DNA from: JBKPDV01 sp046728075
Lineage (GTDB): Bacteria > Acidobacteriota > Thermoanaerobaculia > UBA5066 > Gp7-AA6
Length of the DNA: 11,634 nucleotides
Direction: 5' to 3'
Assembly: GCA_046728075.1 (NCBI GenBank)
Contig: JBKPDV010000114.1
Span: forward strand, 1 to 11,634
This document shows positions 1 to 6,957 of the stretch, one piece after another. Below the pieces are notes generated by a model. It saw only the letters and a list, made by a program, of their open reading frames with translations. It ran no database searches and was not told the DNA's origin. The first letter of the stretch is position 1; each line of letters starts with the position of its first letter. The position numbers were made by a program, and so were the translations under genes.

Positions 1-22
1 TCGGCCGCCCTTCTTTTTTTCG

Positions 23-472
23 ATGACGACTCCCGAGGAAGAGATCCGCGAGATCGTCGCGCGCGAGACGCGCGCCTGGGACACCAAGAACCCCGACCTC
101 CTCTTGACAGTCTTCCATCCGGACATGGTCTGGCCCTGGCCCCCGACGAATCAGGATCACGACCCCGCCCTCTGGATCCTGCCGTTCGGCCGCTTTGACG
201 CCTCTCGCTGGCGGCGGAGCTGGCAGGAGCTCTTCGACACGCACGCGCTCGTCCACAACCGGCGCGAAATCGTCCGTATCCAGCTCTCGGAAGAAGGGGA
301 CGCCGGGTTTGCCGTTGTCGACGTGGACACTCTCTGGCGGGATTCTCAGAACCGCGACTTCCACTGGAAGGGACGCGCCTGCAAGATCTACACGAGAGTC
401 GGGCAGGAGTGGAAGCTCATCGCCCACACGGGCCTGCTCGATTACGACAGGGGACCGAAAGTTCCGGAATGA
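23..472 (+). CDS. NTF2/SnoaL-like domain protein
   Basis: A 149-residue protein with the size and layout of a single NTF2-like (SnoaL/DUF4440) cone-fold domain. An N-terminal helical segment (about residues 4-20, rich in Glu/Arg) is followed by 'VFHPDMVWPWP' (about residues 30-40) and then alternating beta segments ending in 'WKLIAHTGLLDYDRG'. Many NTF2-like proteins bind small hydrophobic ligands or act as isomerases or cyclases; no catalytic residues can be assigned here, so the substrate is unknown. The stop codon overlaps the start of the downstream permease (ATGA at 469-472), so the two are probably translationally coupled and the protein may serve the permease's pathway. No Shine-Dalgarno precedes the ATG, and the frame stays open back to the window edge (R-P-P-F-F-F-S), so the true start could lie upstream. 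The ATG at 23 fits the usual beginning of this family. Confidence 0.8.
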   Translation: MTTPEEEIREIVARETRAWDTKNPDLLLTVFHPDMVWPWPPTNQDHDPALWILPFGRFDASRWRRSWQELFDTHALVHNRREIVRIQLSEEGDAGFAVVDVDTLWRDSQNRDFHWKGRACKIYTRVGQEWKLIAHTGLLDYDRGPKVPE

Positions 473-2016
473 ACGGCTATCGCTGGTTTCGCGCCGGGGA
501 CTTGAACGCTTTCTTCGCCCTGATGTTCGACAACGTGGCGAACCTGGTGATCCTGACGGCGATCCTCGTGGGCGCTTTCCACTTTCCCCGGGAGATCGTG
601 CTCTACCGCATGGTGCCGGGCACGGCCGTCGGCGTGCTCGTCGGGGATCTGATCTATGCGGCGATGGCGCGGAGGCTCGCGCGAAAGACCGGGCGCGGCG
701 ACGTCACGGCAATGCCGCTCGGCTTGAACGCGCCGAGCGTCTTCGGAATGTCCTTCGCGGTCCTGGGCCCGGCGTATCTCGTCACGGGCGACGCGATGCT
801 CTGCTGGAAGATGGGCATGGCGGTCACGGTCTTGGTGGGCCTCTTCAAGCTCGGACTGGCTCTGGCCGGCAATGCGGTGCGGGCTGCCGTTCCACGGGCC
901 GCTCTCCTCGGCTCGATCGGCGGCGCGGGGCTCGCGTTGATCGGCCTCCTGCCGCTGCTCAAGGTCTTCTCGCATCCAATCGTCGGATTCGTCGCGCTCG
1001 GAGTGATCCTCGTCACGCTCCTGGGCCGCGTGCGGCTGCCCTGGGGATTGCCCGGCGTTTTCGTCTCCGTGATTCTTGCCGTCGCGATTTTCTATGCGCT
1101 TCGAGGCTTCGGTATCGCCAGTCCTCTCGCGTCGACTTCCGCCTCCGCCCTGGGAGAGGTTCGTGTCTCCTTCCCCTGGCCGAGTCTCGCGTTCCTGGGC
1201 GGCCTGTCACTCGCCCTGGGTTATCTGCCCATCGCGCTCCCCTTCGCGCTGGCGACGGTCGTGGGCGGAGTGGACAACACCGAGAGCGCGGCCGCGGCGG
1301 GAGACGAGTACGACACCCGAGCCATTCTGGCGACGGAAGGCCTCGCGACGCTGGCTGCCGGCCTCTGCGGCGGAGTCGTTGAGAGCACGCCTTACATCGG
1401 ACACCCCGCATACAAGAAGATGGGGGCGGGAGCGGGCTATGCGATCGCGACCGGTCTCTTCGTGGGCCTGGGCGGAATCCTTGGGCTTCTCCCCTTCCTG
1501 GTCGACTGGATCCCGGCTGCCGCCGTCGCGCCGATCCTCCTCTACATCGGAATCGAAGTGATGGCCCAGGCCTTCACCGCCACGCCCGCGCGCCACGCCC
1601 CGGCCGTCGCTTTTGCCGTGCTGCCGTCGCTCGCGTTCGTCGTGGCTCTGGAAATCAGTCCCCTCTTGCCGTCGGGAGGTCTGTCCGCTCTCTCGGGCGA
1701 AACAGGCGAGACGGTTCGAACGTTGAAGCTCCTGTCGAGCGGCTTCATCGTGACCGCCGTTCTCTGGGGGGCCGCGGCGGCCGCCCTCATCGATCGCCGT
1801 TTCCGGCAGAGCGCGGCCTATCTCTTCGTCGCTTCGCTCCTCTGCCTCTTCGGCGTCATCCACTCACCCGCCGCGCAAGGCACGCTCTTTCTCCCGTGGC
1901 GGGCCGGTTCCGAGATTCCCTTCCACCTCGCTGCCGCCTACGCGGCTCTGGCGCTCGTCGTCCTGACGGGCTCTCTCTCGCACTCTCGCGGTGCTGAACA
2001 AACCGACGCGGGCTAA
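469..2016 (+). CDS. NCS2/AzgA-type permease, nucleobase transporter-like
   Basis: A 515-residue polytopic inner-membrane protein with roughly 12-14 hydrophobic segments, matching the usual length of the xanthine/uracil/adenine (NCS2, AzgA branch) carriers. Diagnostic segments are 'GDLNAFFALMFDNVANL' near the N-terminus, 'DVTAMPLGLNAPSVFG' in an early helix pair, 'VVGGVDNTES' at residues 264-273 and 'ESTPYIGHPAYKKMGAGAG' beginning at residue 305. The last two lie where NCS2 carriers have their substrate-binding helices. By family it should import a purine or related heterocycle with a cation, but these motifs differ from characterised AzgA proteins, so the substrate is an inference. I chose the ATG at 469 because it forms an ATGA overlap with the upstream NTF2-like gene. 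An in-frame start 60 bases earlier would add 20 polar residues lying inside that gene. Confidence 0.78.
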   Translation: MNGYRWFRAGDLNAFFALMFDNVANLVILTAILVGAFHFPREIVLYRMVPGTAVGVLVGDLIYAAMARRLARKTGRGDVTAMPLGLNAPSVFGMSFAVLGPAYLVTGDAMLCWKMGMAVTVLVGLFKLGLALAGNAVRAAVPRAALLGSIGGAGLALIGLLPLLKVFSHPIVGFVALGVILVTLLGRVRLPWGLPGVFVSVILAVAIFYALRGFGIASPLASTSASALGEVRVSFPWPSLAFLGGLSLALGYLPIALPFALATVVGGVDNTESAAAAGDEYDTRAILATEGLATLAAGLCGGVVESTPYIGHPAYKKMGAGAGYAIATGLFVGLGGILGLLPFLVDWIPAAAVAPILLYIGIEVMAQAFTATPARHAPAVAFAVLPSLAFVVALEISPLLPSGGLSALSGETGETVRTLKLLSSGFIVTAVLWGAAAAALIDRRFRQSAAYLFVASLLCLFGVIHSPAAQGTLFLPWRAGSEIPFHLAAAYAALALVVLTGSLSHSRGAEQTDAG

Positions 2017-2170
2017 ACAAGACAGACAGCTTTTTGGCCCGCGTCATCTGGATGATTCGCAAGGACTAACTGGCGAAATCGCGTTCCAGGAAGCCTCCAG
2101 ACGCCGCGTCCGCCGATATCTCCGTGCTTGCGAGGAGAAGGCGATTGCCCTAAGCTCTTTCCACGCAAAA

Positions 2171-4117
2171 ATGAACAACGCCGCCGCATGGCGGCGGGAA
2201 GTCAAGAACGCCGGCAGGCAAATTCGGCGCTGTTTTCTTCTCGCCGCGGCTCTCGCTGTCGCCTCCCTCGCGCACCCTCTTCTTGCGCAACTGGGGGGAC
2301 CACCACAAGTCGTCGAGGAAGGGACGCTCGAGGTCTTCATCTCGGACGACTTCGCAATCCGCGCGAGCCAGACCGTCTATCGGCTGCGAACGAGCTCGGG
2401 AGAATCCCTAGAGCTTCATCCACCTTTCGGCGCCGAGCTTCCGAGACGGACTGGCGCTCGGGTGCGCGTGACGGGTCACCGTCAAAGCGGCGTCTTCACC
2501 GCGGATCGCGTGGAGAGCCTGTCGTCGCCCGCGGAAGACCGGGCCGCACAGCTTGCCGCGGCATCCGGAACGAAGCGGGTGCTGGTGATGCTCGTCAACT
2601 TTCAGGACGACACGTCCCAGCCCTACACCCCCACGCAGGCCCAAAACACGCTCTTTGCCGCCAGCGGCAGCGTGGCGGCGTATTACACCGAAGTCTCCTA
2701 CGGCGTGACGGGGCTCTCCGGAGGCGTGGCCGGGTGGTACACGCTTCCGATGAGCAAGCCGACCACTTGCGACATCGGTCAGATCACCACGCTGGCGAAC
2801 GACGCGGCCACGGCGGCCGGGTTTCCCCCCTCCAACTACGATTTTCCCGTTTATGTCTTCCCGTCGATCCCCTGTGGCTGGGCGGGACTCGCGAGCGTCG
2901 GTGGAGGAGGCGCCTGGATCAACGAGGCCCTCTCGGGCTACGTCACCACCCACGAGATCGGCCACAACTATGGAGTTCTGCACGCGCACTCTCTCGATTG
3001 TGGCGCCGTGTCCATCGGTCCGTCCTGCAGCCGCAGCGAGTACGGCGACCCCTTCGACGTGATGGGAGGGGACCTGCGCCACATGAACGCCTATTTCAAG
3101 AACTACCTGGGCTGGTTGACGGGCTCGAGCGTCGCGACGCAAGGGCTCGGAACGGTGACGTACACCATGTCTCCGCTGGAATCTTCGAGCGGCACACGCG
3201 CGGTGCAGCTGCCGACGATTGCCGGGCGAACTTATTGGTTGGAGTTCCGGCAGGGCTTCGGCTTCGACGCCGGCCTGGCCTCGAACTCCAACGTCGTCAA
3301 CGGCGTGCTCGTGCATCTCGGGCCAAGCGACGTCGGCGGCGCGGATCTGCTGGACATGACTCCCGCCACGGATAACTTCGGAGACGCCGCGCTCACCGTG
3401 GGCAATTCCTTCACGGACCCGGCCGCGAACATGGGCGTGACGATTCTCTCGAAGACCGGGGCGACACTCTCCGTCCAGGTCCGTTTCGGGCTCACGCCGC
3501 CGACGGCGAGCTTCACCTTCTCTCCAGCCTCTCCTCGAGCGGGCCAGGCGATGGCATTCACCGATACGTCCATCGGATTGCCGAGCGGATGGTCGTGGGA
3601 CTTCGGCGACGGAACGAGTTCGAGCGCCCAGAACCCCACGCACGTCTACACGCTCGCCGGGACCTACACTGTGCAGTTGACCGCATCCAACGGATCCGGG
3701 TCCACCTCGGCGACGCAGACCGTCACCGTCTCGCCGGCCCTGGCGACTTCCTTCTACACTCTGACGCCCTGCCGCGTCATCGACACGCGAAATGCCTTCG
3801 GAACCTACGGGGGTCCCTTCCTGTTCGCCACCAACACTCGCTCTTTTGTTCTGACTGGGCGCTGTGGAATTCCCGCGACGGCCAAGGCGGTTGCCACTAA
3901 CATCACGACCACGGCGGGAACCGCCGCCGGCTTCTTGACCCTCTATCCCACCGGCTCCATCGTGCCGTCCGTCTCAGCGATCAACTATCGGGCGGGCCAG
4001 ACGCGGGCCAACAACGTCATCGTTGGCCTGGGAAGCTCCGGCGACCTGCTCGTGCGCTGCTTCCAGTCCTCCGGCACGGTCCACTTCATCCTGGACGTGA
4101 CCGGATACTTCGAGTAG
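2171..4117 (+). CDS. secreted M11-like zinc metalloprotease with PKD and C-terminal surface domain
   Basis: A 648-residue exported protease. Residues 16-39 form a signal peptide (basic 'RQIRR', a hydrophobic core, then cleavage after 'HPLLA'). Residues about 45-115 are a beta-rich propeptide-like region. The catalytic domain carries HEIGHNYGVLH at 261-271, the metzincin-type HEXXHXXXXXH zinc site (His261, His265, His271, base Glu262), and a Met-turn 'DVMGG' with Met298; this is the arrangement of gametolysin/M11-like peptidases. A PKD domain follows (about 441-522) with 'WDFGDG' at 476-481. A C-terminal module (about 525-648) begins 'LTPCRVIDTR' at 531 and ends 'DVTGYFE', a beta-rich domain recurrent on bacterial secreted proteins. 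It probably degrades extracellular protein at or near the cell surface. The frame is open back to 1991, inside the permease, but only the ATG at 2171 puts the signal peptide near the N-terminus. No clear Shine-Dalgarno is seen. Confidence 0.85.
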   Translation: MNNAAAWRREVKNAGRQIRRCFLLAAALAVASLAHPLLAQLGGPPQVVEEGTLEVFISDDFAIRASQTVYRLRTSSGESLELHPPFGAELPRRTGARVRVTGHRQSGVFTADRVESLSSPAEDRAAQLAAASGTKRVLVMLVNFQDDTSQPYTPTQAQNTLFAASGSVAAYYTEVSYGVTGLSGGVAGWYTLPMSKPTTCDIGQITTLANDAATAAGFPPSNYDFPVYVFPSIPCGWAGLASVGGGGAWINEALSGYVTTHEIGHNYGVLHAHSLDCGAVSIGPSCSRSEYGDPFDVMGGDLRHMNAYFKNYLGWLTGSSVATQGLGTVTYTMSPLESSSGTRAVQLPTIAGRTYWLEFRQGFGFDAGLASNSNVVNGVLVHLGPSDVGGADLLDMTPATDNFGDAALTVGNSFTDPAANMGVTILSKTGATLSVQVRFGLTPPTASFTFSPASPRAGQAMAFTDTSIGLPSGWSWDFGDGTSSSAQNPTHVYTLAGTYTVQLTASNGSGSTSATQTVTVSPALATSFYTLTPCRVIDTRNAFGTYGGPFLFATNTRSFVLTGRCGIPATAKAVATNITTTAGTAAGFLTLYPTGSIVPSVSAINYRAGQTRANNVIVGLGSSGDLLVRCFQSSGTVHFILDVTGYFE

Positions 4118-4242
4118 CGCGCGGCCGGCGCCCGGCTCGGCCCGCAGCAGGCCGTTGGCCTGATGGGCTTTGCGGGTCTCGCTCTGGGAATGATGGCCGG
4201 AGGCGCTCCGGTCATCGTCGCCCGAAAGGCGTTCGTTTAGCG

Positions 4243-4263
4243 GGCCTCGCCGCCGGCGAGGTC
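4243..4263. terminator. possible bidirectional hairpin terminator
   Basis: A perfect 7-bp stem CCTCGCC/GGCGAGG with a GCC loop (4245-4261), extendable by a G-T and a G-C pair. It lies between the convergent metalloprotease and STAS-like genes. No T-tract of useful length follows on either strand, so intrinsic termination is uncertain; position and symmetry are the only support. Confidence 0.3.
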
Positions 4264-4325
4264 TTCACGAATTCGGGGACGAGTCGGACGAGATAAGTCG
4301 CGGCCGGCTCGGAACGGGCGTCGCG

Positions 4326-4712
4326 TCAGTTGGGTCTTCGCTTCGAGGACAGCCACGCCTCGGCCGTGCTGGCCTGCCAGAAGACTTTGGTCGCGCGGAA
4401 TCCTCTCGCGGCGAAGACCTCGAACACGAGCGCGGAGCCGAAGACGGCGTCGCTTTTTGCGACGATGGCGCAGGCGCCAAACTTGATGCTGGGGCGGAGC
4501 CGAAGAATCTCTTTGCTGACGGCTCTGAGTTGATCGCTCGTCGGAACGGTGGCCTGCTGGCTCAGATCAAGCAGGACGTCGAGCTCGCTCGGGCAGTCGT
4601 CGTCGATCTCGAGCTCCCGGAAGTGGCCCAAAACCTCGGGAAGAGTCACCGTTCCAGAACACCAGGTCCGAATCAAACTCTCGTTCTTGTCGATCTGATA
4701 CGTGACGGGCAT
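4326..4712 (-). CDS. STAS/SpoIIAA-like small protein
   Basis: A 128-residue soluble protein with alternating beta and alpha segments. It starts 'MPVTYQIDKNESLIRTWCSG', followed by 'LPEVLGHFRELEIDD', 'ELDVLLDLSQQ', 'KFGACAIVAKSDAVFGSALV' and 'FEVFAARGFRATKVFWQ'. The order (short beta pair, helix, a central 'LLDLS' strand, helix, 'CAIVAKSDAVFG' strand, helix, final strand) resembles the SpoIIAA-like/STAS fold used in regulatory or membrane-linked roles. No phosphorylatable serine or partner kinase can be assigned, so function is unknown. The start is well supported: AGGAG at 4724-4720 lies seven bases before the ATG. A candidate sigma-70-type promoter lies about 75 bases further upstream. It is transcribed alone, convergent with the metalloprotease and separated from the M2 peptidase gene behind it by 317 bases. 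An alternative is a generic hypothetical protein with a chance resemblance. Confidence 0.75.
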   Translation of the reverse strand: MPVTYQIDKNESLIRTWCSGTVTLPEVLGHFRELEIDDDCPSELDVLLDLSQQATVPTSDQLRAVSKEILRLRPSIKFGACAIVAKSDAVFGSALVFEVFAARGFRATKVFWQASTAEAWLSSKRRPN

Positions 4713-4788
4713 TCCTCTGCTCCTATTTCTTGTGGGGGTTCCGGGACGCCAGACCGGCGTACCGGTTCAGGCAAAAAAAGGGAGACGG

Positions 4789-4819
4789 AGTATACAGTAA
4801 ATTCTTGTAAATCTTGCAA
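4789..4819 (-). promoter_or_regulatory. candidate sigma-70-type promoter of the STAS-like gene
   Basis: Read on the minus strand, TTGCAA (4819-4814) is followed after 19 bases by TATACT (4794-4789), a five-of-six match to the -10 consensus and in one of the few AT-rich stretches of the window. The spacing is two bases longer than ideal. Transcription would start about 65-70 bases before the ATG of the STAS-like gene. No other pair this good was seen for it. Confidence 0.4.
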
Positions 4820-4821
4820 AA

Positions 4822-4839
4822 CTTTCGATCGCGCGAAAG
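4822..4839. promoter_or_regulatory. operator-like palindrome CTTTCG-N6-CGAAAG
   Basis: A perfect 6-bp inverted repeat around ATCGCG, beginning two bases beyond the putative -35 hexamer of the STAS-like gene on the upstream side. This is where an activator or dimeric regulator could bind. It is a positional inference only; no regulator gene lies in the window. Confidence 0.25.
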
Positions 4840-4979
4840 GCCCGTTTGAGATCGCACCGGGGAAAGGCGAATCCTTGGAAGTGATTGAGACAAAGTCACT
4901 TGTCGGTACTTGTTCTTACTGCCCCAGGTCTTCCAGCGCCGCCGTCTCTCCCGAGAGTGAAAGCCTGCCCTCACCCCGA

Positions 4980-5000
4980 CTCTCTCCGGGCGGGAGAGGG
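4980..5000 (-). terminator. C-rich hairpin downstream of the M2 peptidase gene
   Basis: CTCTCTCC (4980-4987) pairs with GGAGAGGG (4993-5000) over 8 positions with one T-G wobble and a 5-base GGGCG loop. It begins 30 bases past the peptidase stop codon in the transcribed direction. With the adjacent CCCTCACCCCGAC it looks like the common intergenic 'CCCTCACCC...GGGAGAGGG' palindromes of GC-rich bacteria. No T-run follows, so it may be a repeat or 3'-end stabiliser, not a true intrinsic terminator. Confidence 0.35.
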
Positions 5001-5029
5001 AGTTCGGTAAGGACGGAAACTGAGCCCGA

Positions 5030-6847
5030 TTACCAGCCGGTCGCTTTGCCTTTGTTTTGCTCGTCCAACCACCTCTGGAGCGGGGCGAAGTAGTCGCGGA
5101 TGGCGGTGGCGTCCATCTGTCGCTGGCCGGTCAAGGCTTCTAGGGCGTCTGGCCATGGGCGGCTCTGGCCCATCTCGAGCATTTTTGCCAGGCGCGCGCC
5201 GGCTTCCCGGTTGCCGTAAATCGAGCAACGGTTGAGCGCGCCAGCGCAGCCGGAGGCCTTCGCGACCGCTCGGTGGAACTGGAACTGGAGGATGTCGGCC
5301 AGGAAGTAGCGCATGTAGGGGACGTTGGCGGCGACGTGATACTTCGCGCCGGGATCGAAGTCTTTTTCGGTCCGGGCGACCGGCGGCGCGATCCCCTGAT
5401 ACTTCTCGCGCAGCTCCCACCAGACACGGTTGTAGTTCTCGGGGGTCACCTGCCCGGAGAAGACCTTCCAGCGCCACTGGTCGATGACGACGCCGAAAGG
5501 AAGGAAGGCGATCTTCTCGAGAGCTTTTCGCAGCAAGAGCCCGATGTCTTTGGACTCGTCGGGAGCCTTTGTCAGGAATCCGAGCTTGACCAGGTATTCC
5601 GGCGTGATCGAGAGCGCGATCGTGTCTCCGACCGCTTCGTGGAACCCGTCATTGGCGCTGTCGCGGAAGAGGAAAGGGAGCTTCGAGTAGGACCGCTGGT
5701 AGAAGTTGTGGCCGAGCTCGTGGTGGATCGTCGTGAAGTCCTCGGCCGTGATGTCGATGCACATCTTGATGCGAAGGTCCTCGACGTTGTCGATGTCCCA
5801 GGCGCTGGCGTGGCAGACGACGTCGCGGTCGCGGGGCTTGGTGAAAAGCGAGCGCTCCCAGAACGTCTTCGGCAGCGGGGCGAACCCGAGCGACGTGAAG
5901 AAGCCCTCGCCGTAGCGGACCATCTGCTGGGGGTCGGTCTTCCTTCCCTTCAGGATCTCGGTCAGGTCGTAGCCGGGATCGGCGTCCTTCGGGGAGACGA
6001 GGGGATAGATGTTCGACCAGTCCTGCGCCCACATGTTGCCGAGGAGGTGCGCGGGAATCGGGCCTTTTTCCGGGACGACGCTGCCGTATTTCTCGCGCAG
6101 CCTCGCGCGCACGTAGGCGTGGAGGGAGAGATAGAAGGGCTTGACCTGCTCCCAGAGACGGTCGAGCTCCCTGGCGAAGGCGTCGGGCGGCATGTCGTAC
6201 TTGGAGCGCCACATCGCGCCCGTGTCGGCGAAGTGGAGCTCGCGCGCCCCCTTGTTGGCGAGCTCGACGTAGCGGACGAAGTCTTTGCGCATCGGGATTG
6301 CGGTCGCATGCCAGCCGCGCCAGACGTCCAGAAGCTCCTTCTCGTCGCGGCTCGCCGCCATGATCCGCGTGATCTCCTCGAGGTCGAGACACTTGTCCTT
6401 TCCTTCCGGGCAGTACTTCGCTTTTCCGTACATCCCTTCCATGGCCGCGGTGATGCGCGTCAGCTCTTCGGCCTCCTTCGGGTTCTCGGGCGCGGCGAGC
6501 GTGAGCGCGAGCTTCAGGAGCAGGATTTTCCGGGTCAGATCCGGCGGCAGCTTCACGCGGTCGAAGCGAGCCGCTTCCTTGGCCCACCGCGCCGTCGCGG
6601 AGATCAGCCGTTCCGACGCCTGCGCGGCCAGGATCTCCGTGTCGTCGGTGATGTAGGTCGATTGGACCCATCCCGCCCGCGACGCGTCGGCGGCAAGAGA
6701 AAAAAGCTTCGTCTCCACCTCTTCGATGAACTTTTCCGCCTCGGCGGCGGTCGCGGGCTTCGGCGCGATTTTCTTAGCGGGCATGGCCGTAGAGAAAAGA
6801 GGTGTCCAAAGAAGCAGTCCGACAACAGCGAGAGAATGGGATTTCAT
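5030..6847 (-). CDS. exported M2 family peptidyl-dipeptidase (ACE-like)
   Basis: A 605-residue zinc peptidase of the angiotensin-converting-enzyme family, which removes C-terminal dipeptides from peptides. Residues 1-24 are a signal peptide (hydrophobic 'LAVVGLLLW', cleavage likely near 'AMPA'), so it acts in the periplasm or outside. The zinc site is HELGH at 376-380 with the third ligand Glu404 in 'GFHEAVGD', the same 24-residue spacing as in ACE. The S1/S2' pocket is intact: 'CHASAW' with His346, 'DPGAKYH' with Lys502 and His504, and 'PYMRYF' with Tyr511, Arg513 and Tyr514, equivalent to the inhibitor- and chloride-binding residues of human testis ACE. Three cysteine pairs (146/153, 345/363, 534/541) fall where ACE has its disulfides. 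Length matches a single ACE domain. The start is supported by GGAG six bases before the ATG. It is transcribed behind the RNB ribonuclease gene, separated by a heptad-repeat palindrome. Confidence 0.93.
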   Translation of the reverse strand: MKSHSLAVVGLLLWTPLFSTAMPAKKIAPKPATAAEAEKFIEEVETKLFSLAADASRAGWVQSTYITDDTEILAAQASERLISATARWAKEAARFDRVKLPPDLTRKILLLKLALTLAAPENPKEAEELTRITAAMEGMYGKAKYCPEGKDKCLDLEEITRIMAASRDEKELLDVWRGWHATAIPMRKDFVRYVELANKGARELHFADTGAMWRSKYDMPPDAFARELDRLWEQVKPFYLSLHAYVRARLREKYGSVVPEKGPIPAHLLGNMWAQDWSNIYPLVSPKDADPGYDLTEILKGRKTDPQQMVRYGEGFFTSLGFAPLPKTFWERSLFTKPRDRDVVCHASAWDIDNVEDLRIKMCIDITAEDFTTIHHELGHNFYQRSYSKLPFLFRDSANDGFHEAVGDTIALSITPEYLVKLGFLTKAPDESKDIGLLLRKALEKIAFLPFGVVIDQWRWKVFSGQVTPENYNRVWWELREKYQGIAPPVARTEKDFDPGAKYHVAANVPYMRYFLADILQFQFHRAVAKASGCAGALNRCSIYGNREAGARLAKMLEMGQSRPWPDALEALTGQRQMDATAIRDYFAPLQRWLDEQNKGKATGW

Positions 6848-6871
6848 TTTTCACTCCGGCTCTCCGAAACA

Positions 6872-6955
6872 AGCTATTAGCTTGCAGCTGTCAGCTCTCA
6901 GCCAAACAGGGCACCAAAGCTCGGGCTGAAAGCTGTGAGCTGAGAGCTGAAAGCT
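6872..6955. repeat. heptad-repeat palindrome 1 (GCTGAAA type)
   Basis: Two 32-base arms, 6872-6903 and 6924-6955, are reverse complements at 25 of 32 positions around a 20-base loop. The right arm is four tandem heptamers (GCTGAAA, GCTGTGA, GCTGAGA, GCTGAAA) plus GCT; the left arm is the complementary TnTCAGC series in the same 7-base register. It fills the whole space between the RNB stop (two bases away) and the ribosome-binding region of the M2 peptidase gene. Confidence 0.85.
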
Positions 6956-6957
6956 CC

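Larger units (their letters stand above)
4713..5029. other. 317-base intergenic spacer, AT-richer than surroundings
   Basis: There is no convincing gene here. Open frames across it have low-complexity or arginine-rich translations and no ribosome binding site. It contains the leader and probable promoter of the STAS-like gene, a CTTTCG/CGAAAG palindrome, a 9-base-period direct repeat (CTTGTAAA at 4804-4811, CTTGCAAA at 4813-4820), a 6-bp inverted repeat AAGTGA/TCACTT (4879-4884 and 4896-4901), and a C-rich hairpin below the M2 peptidase stop. The part around 4790-4825 is visibly AT-richer than the flanking genes. Confidence 0.6.

Noticed and set aside
11..20. T-run at the window start as a terminator tail of an upstream gene
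   Set aside because: No stem is visible in the 10 bases before it, and the rest lies outside the window.
195..1382. Long open frames overlapping the first two genes on both strands
   Set aside because: Their translations are Arg/Ser/Gly/Pro-rich and lack domain motifs, as expected for shadow frames of GC-rich coding DNA.
2128..2156. TTGCGA and TAAGCT with 17-base spacing as a promoter for the metalloprotease
   Set aside because: The -10 matches consensus poorly and there is no independent support, so it is not listed as a feature.
1991..2170. Longer start for the metalloprotease, beginning inside the permease 3' end
   Set aside because: It would add 60 polar residues before the signal peptide and overlap the permease; the ATG at 2171 gives a normal exported protein.
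4723..4974. 83-codon minus-strand frame in the spacer above the STAS-like gene
   Set aside because: No ribosome binding site, low-complexity N-terminus, and it spans the candidate promoter of the STAS-like gene.
5273..6880. 535-codon plus-strand frame opposite the M2 peptidase gene
   Set aside because: It is antisense to a gene with an intact catalytic site; its composition (Arg, Glu, Val, Asp repeats) is typical of a complementary shadow frame.
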